Under the pieces are notes generated by a model. The model did no database searches and had not been told where the DNA came from. It saw only the letters and a program-made list of their open reading frames with translations. A stretch of 64,000 bases of DNA from Ilyonectria destructans (Eukaryota; Ascomycota; Sordariomycetes; Hypocreales; Nectriaceae), in the NCBI GenBank assembly GCA_020740775.1, contig JAHEWK010000030.1:310001-374000 (forward strand), written 5' to 3'. A program made the translations under genes and the position numbers. Within the stretch, counting starts at the first letter, position 1, and every line of letters begins with the position of its first letter. Positions 53,035 to 61,914 of the stretch are shown piece after piece.

Positions 53035-53819
53035 TTATTTATTTCTTGATGACCTTGACTGGCGAGCTCTTTTTGACCTCCGCTTTAAGGCTCTAGTAAA
53101 GATCTTCATGACCTCCCGAAATGCATCTTTTTCGTCAGGCTCGAGCTCATCAAAGAGATCTCGGCCATCCTCACTATCATCAGATTCAACCGCTTTGCGC
53201 TTCGTAGATGGTTTGGCTAGAGATAGTCAGCAATGAAATGAGACCAAGATATAGATACATACGTGATTCAGAATGAGAAGCAAGAGAACATCCAAGCCCT
53301 GATCGATTCCAGTCACAATTACCACAGATTGTAGAGCCCTCAGCTACGATACAGCCAATAAGGGCGCCTTTCTTCTGAGCACACCTAGTACAACAGTCCT
53401 GCGCCTCCCGCTCGTCTCCCATGAGATGGCGGATCATCGCATCACAGTTCTGACTGCGACTGAAGTTCAAGACGTAGGGGTTCTGCTTCAGACTCCGCAT
53501 ATCATACCGGGATCGGAGCTCTAACTCTCGGACCGGCTGTATAGGTTATTACAGAGCAGACCGGGGCAAGGACCAAGAGACTGACCTTATTGAGCTCGAG
53601 GATCGGAAGCACTCGAGTCGAACAGTGTTTGAGTGCATTCATTAGGGCCCAGACGGTGAGGTCTGGGTTTGCATCAGGCTGAGCAGCTTCATGGTCAAAG
53701 ACACGTGTCTCTATACCAAAGATCTCTTTGGGCAGGAAGCAGAGTCTACTGGAAGGGAAACCGATAAGAGGTTCAGGTTCAGTACTCGCCGAGGCAGAGC
53801 GTCTTGTCTGTTGAGCCAT
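53035..53819 (-). CDS. Element 2 gene C: Cys-cluster protein in three exons, 229 aa
   Basis: Exons 53819-53586, 53536-53263 and 53216-53035 keep one frame. The start is MAQQTRRSASASTEPEP. The first part has LTVWALMNALKHCSTRVLPI. The Cys cluster is CCTRC, GCIV, CGNC, LGC, the same layout as in Element 1 gene C and like the fungal DUF3716 pattern as I recall it. Then comes an acidic stretch (VESDDSEDGRDLFDELEPD) and a basic tail (ALKRRSKRARQSRSSRNK). Donor GTCAGT of intron 1 is unusual; the others are standard. Confidence 0.74.
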
Positions 53820-54056
53820 TGGAGTGAAATTGAATTGATGAGGGTTATGTGAACACACATAAACACCACGTCAGCAGTAGCATGAAGAGAGTAAGGCTCG
53901 TGGGTGCCACAGCAACACCAGGATGACAAGGGGGTCGAATGAGGATACGGATATTACGATCACTAGAGGTGGAGTCGATGTAAGTGGAAGAGTTATTTCA
54001 GTACTGAAGGGGGTGAGGTCCTCTAACTTGGTGTGCCCTGATTGAAATTGGGCCAG

Positions 54057-54096
54057 CAGGGGGGTTATGACCAGTTGATCCCTCCGGCCTTCCGTA
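54057..54096 (-). repeat. Element 2 right terminal inverted repeat (40 bp)
   Basis: Ends ...CCCTCCGGCCTTCCGTA, then the duplicated GTGCC. Confidence 0.95.
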
Positions 54097-54166
54097 GTGC
54101 CTGGCGCGCACGAGCCTAGTACGTCTTGCGGCACAGCCGCAAGGATATGGGCCCTGGCCCGTGACA

Positions 54167-54519
54167 AAAACAGGCTATATAGTCCGAGGATTTTTAGGAA
54201 AATAATTCTAGATATTCAATTAAAAAAGTCACAATAGGCTATTTTTCTTATATTATTAATTAATTAATTTAATTTTTTAAAATTAAAAATAAGAAAAAAA
54301 AATGTATAAATAAGATTTTTCTAAATAACTCTATAAAAAACCTTTCTAATATATTAGGAAAACTTATACTTATTACTATATACTTAATAGATATACATTT
54401 AAAATTATAGCTATTTTTAACATAGTATGAATTTTAAAGATTTTTTTAAAAATCGCAATTTAAGGTGAAAATCAGAGTGTATCACTCGCTTGTCTGTATC
54501 GCTCGCTTATCATATACGT
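54167..54519. mobile_element. MITE remnant, right end of the TAACGTATATGATAAGCGAG family
   Basis: The right end CTCGCTTATCATATACGT followed by TA is the same terminus as the 57.6-58.0 kb MITE. The left end is missing where the Gypsy LTR begins. Very AT-rich. Confidence 0.6.
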
Positions 54520-54836
54520 TATACTAACTTTGTTAATATTATATTACTCTTTAATATAATTGAAGTTAATCCTCCCTCTGTATCTACTTATTTTCTAAAT
54601 ACATCTATTCTTACAAATCAGCTGGGCCAATGACCTATGTATTTATTAAATCAACTAATATTTTAGAAAATTGAATAACTTTAGTCTTTCAATATTTCTG
54701 AGTAATGTGCTCAAATTTATTATATTTATAATAGATATAATCGGAAGTCTTATTCTCGATTCCTTACTTCAGCAGCTGATTAATAAGTCTTTATAAAATT
54801 ATATTTAAAACCCCGGATCCTATATTTGTGAACGGC
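54520..54836. other. AT-rich, nothing recognised
   Basis: RIP-like AT-rich sequence without frames or repeats that I can name. Confidence 0.5.
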
Positions 54837-54909
54837 CTCTAGTAGCTGGATTTCAGCCCAGGACGGCATTCACGTCAAAGATGAAGAAGAAAGAAAGAAG
54901 TTCCCAAGT
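54837..54909 (-). repeat. Gypsy LTR fragment
   Basis: TGTGAACGGCCTCTAGTAGC to AAGTTCCCAAG matches the inner end of the Gypsy LTR at 36111. It is cut off where another LTR starts. Confidence 0.8.
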
Positions 54910-55084
54910 TGTCAGATATGTCAGTGGCGAAAGTTGCCACCTATTGCCACCTATTGCCACAAGGCTTAGCAATCAGCTTCTAGCTGATTCTATACAGAAG
55001 GGAAAGGGTATATAAAGCTTGCTCTGAAACCTCAAGATATAGGGGGACACAATACACAACTTTGATTCACCCTAATATTTGACA
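54910..55084 (+). repeat. Solo LTR (175 bp) with promoter
   Basis: Starts TGTCAGATATGTCAG and ends CTAATATTTGACA, with short inverted edges. It contains TATATAAAGC at about 55010 and a likely start region. The style suggests Copia. It is inserted in or joined to the Gypsy LTR fragment; no target duplication is visible. Confidence 0.6.
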
Positions 55085-57425
55085 ATAAGGAAAATAATTA
55101 CCTTTCTGGGAACAACTTCCTCATTAAGATAAGAAGAATATTCTTCTATAGTCTCATTAGAAGATATATAGAATTCCTAATCAGAATCTGACTCAGAATC
55201 TTTACGGGATTCTACACTATAAATATCCTCATTTAATTCATCAAAAGATAAATTAGGATCAGTATTTAAGCCTCCTCTTTCTCTTTTAAGCCTATTTAAA
55301 ATTAGTATACTGAATATAAGAAAAGAGGAAAATATATAACTTACTTGTTATATTCACTTTTTAATATACTGATAACATCATCAGATATTTGCAAATAGTG
55401 AAATAATAAGCCCCTTTCCTTAAAATGAATTATTTTAAACCTAGGGTCTAAAATAATACCTAAAAGAAAGGGTTTGAGCTTTCTAATAGTAGAAGCTGTT
55501 ATTTTCGTAGGAAAATATTTTTCTAGTTTTTCTAAGCCAGCTTGTATAGCAATAGAAAAATTAGAATAGAAATCCTCCTATATATAATTAGTATTATAAT
55601 ACTAGGGATTTAGACAAAATAAAACTTACCTCAGAATTCCGGCTATTTTTTAGAAGAAAATCACTATTTAATCCTTCAACTTTATTATATATCTGATATA
55701 TATATAACAAACCCTCTGAAATAGTAGTATAAGCCTGGCCTTGTAATTTAATAGAAGGCTTAAGAAAAACCTCAAAAATCCTTTTTAATTGCCCTATTTC
55801 TACCCAGTCAGAATTAGAGAAAAGAATCCTTTTAAATTCAGTATTTGAGGTATTTCTCATAATATAGAATAAAGGGTCTTTTAGCTCTAATACTGAACTA
55901 AGTATATAATAGGTTGAATTCCACCTCGTTGTATTATCTATTATAAGATTAGTAAGGTTTTATAAGCTTATAAAGATTAATAATTACCAAGAGGAATAGA
56001 GGATTTCTTAGAAGTTAATTTCCCTTCTTTTTGATATTTTAAAGTACCCTCTTCTAGAAGCTTTTTAGCTTCCCGAGTATATTTTATAATAGTTATAAGC
56101 CGTCTTATACGGCTTATAAGAGCTAGAAAAGTTAGTATTTTTAGGTTAAAAGAGAAATAAGATATTAAAATAAAAAAGAGAAAGAGAAAGAGAAATAGGA
56201 AATAGACAATAGAAAATAGGAAATAGGAAATAGGAAATAGGAAATAGGAAATAGGAAATAGGAAAAAATAACATACTATTAAAAGAAGGCTCTTTAGGCT
56301 CAATTTCTTCATCCTCTTCAATAGCATTATTAAATAATACATTAGTATAATTTAATAACCTATTTTCTAAAGAAGGATTAGAAAGATAATTCTTTAAAAT
56401 ACTCCGCACAATAATATTAATTATATGTGCAATACAGCGAATATCATTTAAAAAGGAACCTTTAAAATTACTTAGATAAGCATTTTCAAAGGTTTTAATA
56501 AATGTATTATTATTCGCTGCATTATCCCTAGTTATACTATAATTTTATATTATCTTATTTCTATTATAAAGGGAAATACCAACCTAAGAATAGATTGAAA
56601 ATCTATATTAGGATAAGGCTTTAGAATTTGAATAAATTCATTAAAGAGATATAATCCAGTATGGATTTCATTAAGATTAGAAAATCCTATATTATATTAG
56701 TTATTAAATAAAATAATGGTAGAACATACTAACCAATTAGCTTATAATATAAATTAAAAGCTGAATCAATATAAATAAGAATTATCCCTAAATAGGAAAT
56801 CTGATTACTAGCAGTCCAAATATCAAAAGTTAGGGAAAATGTCCCTTGACTTTTAATATTAGCTACTAGATGGGTATTTAATTCTAATAGACTAAAATTA
56901 AAGGTCTTATTTAAGATCTCTTTAATTTTATGTCTATTAATAATTGGCCCAGATCTATAAGAATAATTAGTTTATATATATAGGAAATTAAGAATACTAA
57001 CTTATTATAAAAGGATAATAAATCCTGAAAAGATAGAGAGTTAATAACTCTAAAAGAGAGATTATTTTCAATGAGAAAATAAAGGATCTTATTTAAAGCC
57101 TCTTCTTCAGTAAAAGAAATAAAGGAATTAGGCCTTATTCTTTTAGCTAAATTAAAGCTAAAAGTTTCAGGGCTTTGTGGGCTTAAATTGCTTTCTAAAA
57201 ACTATTAGTAAAAAAATAAATAAAATAATAAAAATAACTAACTTCTTTTTTTGGTTTTTTCAGCTTCCTTATTATAAGAAATTTTTGGATGCTTATATTG
57301 ATAGTGGCGAGCATAATTATATGATTTAAATTCTTTAATAATATCGATATTTTTATAGTTGCAACTAATAAAATATTAGTATCTTAAAAGATAGATTTTT
57401 AAAATAGAAAATAGAAAAATAAATA

Positions 57426-58293
57426 ACGTACTTGATAAGCATGCCAGTCAAACAAGCTTGCCGGACACTCATACTTTACAGCTAAAAGTAACAATATTAG
57501 ATTTTCGAAAACGGGCTATATAACTATTAAAAATATAAAAACATCATTTTTAGATATTTAAAGAAAAAGAAAATAGTATAACGTATATGATAAGCGAGTG
57601 GGACAAATAAGCGAGCGTGACACCTATACTGTACAGCTAAAAGAGCAAACTTTAAATTTTCTAAAATAGGGCATTTAATTACTATATAGCTAAAAATGAT
57701 TATCTAGTTTTTTGAAAAGAAAAGTTATAATATAGTATTTTTTATAGACTTTTGAAAAAAATTATATAGCTTAAAAACTTAAAAAGACTTTAAAATAACA
57801 GTGCGAATAAGGTTTTTCCTAATAGCCTTACAAATAACTTTTTTAAAAATCTAAGAAAATTGATATTAAGTATTTATTATATAACGAAACTAATTGAGAA
57901 GTTTTAGCTACTTAGAGCAAGGTTAAATTTTCTAGAAACTTTTTATCTTAAGGTGTAAATGCTAAGAAATTTAAACTCTCACACTCGCTTATTTGTCCCA
58001 CTTGCTTATCATAGACGTTAGTATTTTTCTTAAATTTTTAGTTAGCTTATTATATATAAAAATATGAAGATACACAGTGCGAATAGGTTTTTTCTTAATA
58101 ACTTTATAGAAAAAAATAAATAAGATTTTATAAAATCTTCTTAGATATTGTATTACATAATTAACATACCTTCTAAGTTTTAGCTATTTTAGGCTTAGTT
58201 CTGATTTTTAAATTTTTTTTAAAAATTGCGATTTAAGGTATAAAACGCAAGTGACTGGTATACTTGTTTGACCGGCATGCTTATCAAGTACGT
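57426..58293. mobile_element. Outer MITE in the dead hAT gene
   Basis: Ends ACGTACTTGATAAGCATGCC and its inverse at 58274-58293 are flanked by TA on both sides, as for Tc1/mariner-type elements. Net length without the inner MITE is about 428 bp. It splits the hAT coding sequence between the N-terminal segment and the BED finger. Confidence 0.75.
57581..58018. mobile_element. Inner MITE nested in the outer MITE
   Basis: Termini ACGTATATGATAAGCGAGTG and inverse (CACTTGCTTATCATAGACGT) flanked by TA; 438 bp. It is related to, but distinct from, the host MITE (GATAAGC core shared). Confidence 0.75.
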
Positions 58294-58620
58294 TATACCT
58301 TGTACAAGCTTTAATACCTGCCTATTAATAGCAGGAGTAATAGGCAGTAGCTCCCTTATAAAAAGACCCTCCTTAAAAATATAGATTTTTGTTTTATTTG
58401 GAGGGTCTAGGGCATACTCAATCCTATTATAAGGGGATTTAATAGGATTGGAAAGAGAATTAGAAGAATCAGCTTCTTCTAAAATAGAGGAGGATATAGC
58501 TCTATTAAAAGGCAAAATAGAAGAAGAAGATTCTTCTAAATTAGAAGATATTTCCCTATTAAAAGGCTGAGTATCAATTTCAGATTCAGAATGATATTCT
58601 TCTTGAAGAGAGTCTTAAGA

Positions 58621-59229
58621 TTCCTTAAAGCTTTTATTATAGCTAGACGATATTATTTTAATAGAAAGTAAAGAAAATAGTGTAATTAGGTTATTTAGAT
58701 AATAGGATAGAATCATAAGCTAATATAGCAGATAGTAATAATATTAAAAATGAAGGATATACTGATATTATATATAATAAGATATATTACTTTAAAATCT
58801 ATTGCTTTAAAATCTATTACTTTAAAATTAATTACTTTAAAAATAGAATTTAAAGTAGATATATTATTTATTTCTATCGGAATATTAATTATCTGATATT
58901 TTATTTTTATAATTTAAATTAATTTTTAACTTATATATTTTTAAAGCTTAATCAGCAGAAATAAACTATTTTTATAATTTCTTATTTTAGCGATTTTTAC
59001 TATTTTAATACTTTTTAAATTAAGTTAATTATTTATATTCTCCAATTTATCTATTTCCTTTATATATTTAATATACTATATATATTACTATTTATATTTA
59101 TTATATCTATTTATTATATCTATTTATTATATCTATTTAATATATTTATATAATCTATCTAGTTAAGCTACCTATATAATATATTGATTTAGTATATATA
59201 TTTATATTATATATTAGGGAATTGATATA
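58621..59229. other. AT-rich, nothing recognised
   Basis: Extremely AT-rich with repeated TTTATTATATCTAT words near 59100-59160 and TTACTTTAAAATCTATT words near 58790-58850. No genes. Confidence 0.5.
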
Positions 59230-59996
59230 GCGGCATGACTATTCTGATACAGAGGCATGACTCTTACAGTGGCATGACTTTTACAACATCTTATTCGCCA
59301 GATTTCCGTCGACCCATAGATACATCCTCGCAAAGGCGGTGAAGCCAGCTTCGCTAACAAGACCTCCTTTTCAGTGTAGAAGCAATTAGGTCGGGCAAGC
59401 TCCCCTAGAACAGGTCTTGTCCAGGCGTCAAAATAAAGTCTAGTTTTCCATACAGAACAAGGCCAGCTCTATTACGCCCTCGAAGGCAGCTCCCTCTATT
59501 TCCTAACTGTAACACCAGAACGAACCTCCTCGTCGCTCTCAACCATCTTCCACTGACTCCTTCAACTGCGGACGCTTGGTTGCGTCCTCCGTCCGCTGGC
59601 ACGTACCCATGTAGTAAGGGTGGGCTGACCCTGTCTTGTCAGCTCTGTCGCTGTCGTTTTCGTGGACGTAATTGATCGCTAGAACTAGGGCTTCGAGTTC
59701 GACGTCTTTGACTGCTCACTGAGCTCGAACAAGACTCGGACCGGGACATGATGCACGTCCTGATTGTTGACGGTTGATAGATTAGCAGTGCGTAGCTAGC
59801 TTGCGGATGGAGAGCTTGATCGCGTCGCGTCGCGTCAGTTACTAAGGTATGATTGTGGAGAGCTAAGCTCTGGGTACGAATTAGAGCTGTCGGCAGAATC
59901 GTGATGTGCTAACAAAAGAGGGTCCTGTCCAATCAGATGTTGTAAAAGTCATGCCACTGTAAGAGTCATGCCTCTGTATCAAAATAGTCATGCCGC
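59230..59996. mobile_element. MITE with ~60-bp inverted ends (767 bp)
   Basis: Ends GCGGCATGACTATTCTGATA and inverse, each containing three spaced GGCATGACT words, flanked by TA at 59228-59229 and 59997-59998. The interior is GC-balanced, in contrast to neighbours, suggesting arrival after the RIP episode. No transposase; mobilisation by a Tc1/mariner-type enzyme is inference. Confidence 0.82.
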
Positions 59997-59998
59997 TA

Positions 59999-60329
59999 CC
60001 CGTTGGTTCATGTGGAGCGAAGCTCCAAGGCGAACCAACTAAGCAAGCTTAGTTGGCCACAAAATTGCGAGACAGCCACAAAACTGCGAGACAGGATCAA
60101 GATCACATGAATTTTGCCATCAGATTGTTAACCGAAGAGAGCCCGATGCGATTTTCGAGAGCCAAATTTTTGAGCCGCAGATATACCTTTTGTACTAGCA
60201 GATTTACGCCAATTTCCCCGCCAACTCTGATGCTGTCTCGCGTTTTTGTGGCTGTCTCGCAATTTTGTGGCCAACTAAGCTTGCTTAGTTGGATCGCCTT
60301 GGGGCTTGCCCCACACATGATCCAACGGG
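59999..60329. mobile_element. MITE with ~90-bp inverted ends (331 bp)
   Basis: Starts CCCGTTGGTTCATGTGGAGC; the right end is the inverse. Inner arms share CAACTAAGCAAGCTTAGTTG (itself a palindrome) and CCACAAAATTGCGAGACAGC. TA flanks both sides, and the left TA is shared with the previous MITE. Confidence 0.82.
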
Positions 60330-60813
60330 TATATCAATTCCCATTGTTTATTCTTAATTAATTGTTATAACTTCTTGTATAGTTAATTAATTATTTAATT
60401 TAATTCTTATCTTTAATAAAAAATATTAATTCTATCTCTGCTATTTTAATAAATACGTGTTGTAGTCTATTATAACTTAATTTGTGAACTAATTAGTTAT
60501 TTCCTATTCAAGCTTCAGCTAAGGTTGATGTTTATATAATTTTCCTTATTCTATTGCAGCACTAGTTATTTACAAAGAATTGAAGTTAAAGAATTATTAG
60601 AATATATTTGGGGTTTTTTTTTTAGCTTTACTCAATATCATCAGATAGATCAAAGCTATACAGTGTTCATAAACAATAGACACACATTTAGCACTACACC
60701 TAGTACCAGAAGAGAAAGTAGCTGAACGACAAAGATTACTAGGATATATAGTTGAAAAGATGTGATTCAAAAAGAAATAGAATTTGAATAGATATAATTA
60801 TATTATAAGATTT
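60330..60813. other. AT-rich, nothing recognised
   Basis: No gene or named repeat is seen. Confidence 0.45.
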
Positions 60814-61011
60814 TGTAACGGGCTGTGCCCGTAGGTTGCCTCGGGAACCCTCGGCCTTTCGTGGCCCACTTTTTACCTTTAAGCCACCATGACAAGTATA
60901 TTTATGGATGGACCTCCTCTACTCTCTTTCTCTTCTTCTTCTTTCCTTAAGTTTGGTATACTCTGTAGAGTGGCCTAGCTAGTTGCAATATACTACCTTG
61001 AGACCATTACA
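60814..61011 (+). repeat. Solo LTR (198 bp), left arm of inverted pair
   Basis: Starts TGTAACGGGCTGTGCCCG and ends TTGAGACCATTACA. It is nearly identical in inverse to 61035-61231, with only a 23-bp spacer. Confidence 0.82.
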
Positions 61012-61034
61012 GATTTGAACTTGATAAATCTTAT

Positions 61035-61231
61035 TGTAACGGTCTCAAGGTAGTATATTGCAACTAGCTAGGCCACTCTACAGAGTATACCAAACTTAAG
61101 GAAAGAAGAAGAAGAGAAAGAGAGTAGAGGAGGTCCATCCATAAATATACTCGTCATGGTGGCTTAAAGGTAATAGTGGGCCACGAAAGGCCGAGGGTTC
61201 CCGAGGCCACCTACGGGCACAGCCCGTTACA
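61035..61231 (-). repeat. Solo LTR (197 bp), right arm of inverted pair
   Basis: Plus strand starts TGTAACGGTCTCAAGG and ends CACAGCCCGTTACA. With the left arm it forms a ~400-bp foldback. No flanking duplication is visible. Confidence 0.82.
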
Positions 61232-61519
61232 CTTATTAAAGACTCTTTCTCTATTTCTGTTTGAATACTCCCAAGTTTTAAGTAGATACAATTTTATTAA
61301 AGTTTTCGAGTAGAAGTTCAGCAGCGGTTTACTGAAATTCTTAGGATATAATTTTAATATTTAATCTTGAATTAAAAACGTATTTAATTTTATAAATAAA
61401 TGGAAAAAAGCATAGAATTCTATAATCGCATTCTTTATTGTAATATTCTACTGTTAATATCAAGGCTGTAATTTATAAATAAGCTTTTATTAAATATTTA
61501 AAAGACTATTAGTATTATG
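61232..61519. other. AT-rich, nothing recognised
   Basis: No gene or named repeat is seen. Confidence 0.45.
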
Positions 61520-61765
61520 TGTGAAGGGCTGGACAGGAGTTTGTTCAACAGGCTGTTGCCGTAAGATTGTCTATCTAAAGCTAAAGAGCAAAAAGGAAGA
61601 AGGGAAGCCCTTAGCCTCTAGCAGCTAGGAAAGGAGTATGCTCGCGAGAGCGCTAGGCTTGGCTAAATCCCGGTCCGAGGGAAATCGCCGGGGTCTCGGT
61701 GGAGCCCCGGCGAGGGCCGGGTTCCGGCACAGCCGGAACCCTTACTAAGGCCTCAGCCTGTGACA
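61520..61765. repeat. Solo LTR (246 bp) with target duplication TTATG
   Basis: TGTGAAGGGCTGGACAGG...GCCTGTGACA is flanked by TTATG at 61515-61519 and 61766-61770. It contains GC-rich palindromes (GGTTCCGGCACAGCCGGAACC-like). Not RIP-affected, so younger than the surroundings. Confidence 0.88.
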
Positions 61766-61914
61766 TTATGGAACTTAAAATTAAAATAGTAAAGGTTTAT
61801 GTATAAATAATATAGATAGGTTTTATTAATTTTATACAAAAATAAGAAATCATTTTTTAAAGTTGAAAGAAGATTTTAATGTATATTAAGAAATAAGTAA
61901 ATTTATTAACGTAC

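Larger units (their letters stand above)
48902..54096 (-). mobile_element. Element 2: three-gene DDE-integrase DNA transposon (5195 bp)
   Basis: 40-bp perfect terminal inverted repeats begin TACGGAAGGCCGGAGGGATC. The 5-bp duplication GTGCC and an intact LTR copy as empty site prove insertion. Genes are A (+), B integrase (-) and C (-), in the same order and orientation as Element 1, but the DNA is largely different. Shared terminal words are TACGGAAGGC and ACTGG-TCA-AACCC. All frames are intact. Confidence 0.93.
43655..54166 (-). mobile_element. Gypsy chromovirus with Element 2 inside its 5' LTR
   Basis: Order on the minus strand: 5' LTR (split, right), self-primer-type PBS, gag, UAG, pol (protease, RT, RNase H, integrase, chromodomain), polypurine tract, 3' LTR (left). 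Net length without Element 2 is about 5.3 kb. The coding regions are intact apart from the in-frame UAG. Flanking target duplications cannot be matched because the left boundary is unresolved; the right flank is AAAAC. Confidence 0.88.
48780..54166 (-). repeat. Right (5') Gypsy LTR (~187 bp net), split by Element 2
   Basis: Halves at 48780-48901 and 54102-54166 rebuild one LTR, TGTGAACGGCC...GGCCCGTGACA. The target duplication GTGCC lies at 48897-48901 and 54097-54101. The uninterrupted left LTR reads CTCGTGCCTGGCGCGCACGA at this place. Confidence 0.92.
55090..58620 (-). pseudogene. RIP-destroyed hAT transposase, interrupted by MITEs
   Basis: On the minus strand, fragments in order are: an N-terminal NPIKSPYNRIEYALDPPNKT segment (~58400); a BED finger (KSYNYARHYQYKHPKIS, ~57300); NDIRCIAHIINIIVRSILKN (~56430); a TRWNSTYYILSSVLELKD motif (~55920); DWVEIGQLKRIFEVFLKPSI; and an acidic tail near 55200. 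Multiple stops, shifts and very low GC indicate strong RIP. Polypurine/polypyrimidine minisatellites (CCTATTTCCTATTT type) occur at 56190-56265. It cannot be functional. Confidence 0.8.

Noticed and set aside
36244..54096. Elements 1 and 2 as internal parts of the Gypsy retrotransposon
   Set aside because: Each has its own TIRs and TSD and lies inside an LTR, and the Gypsy gag-pol is complete without them.
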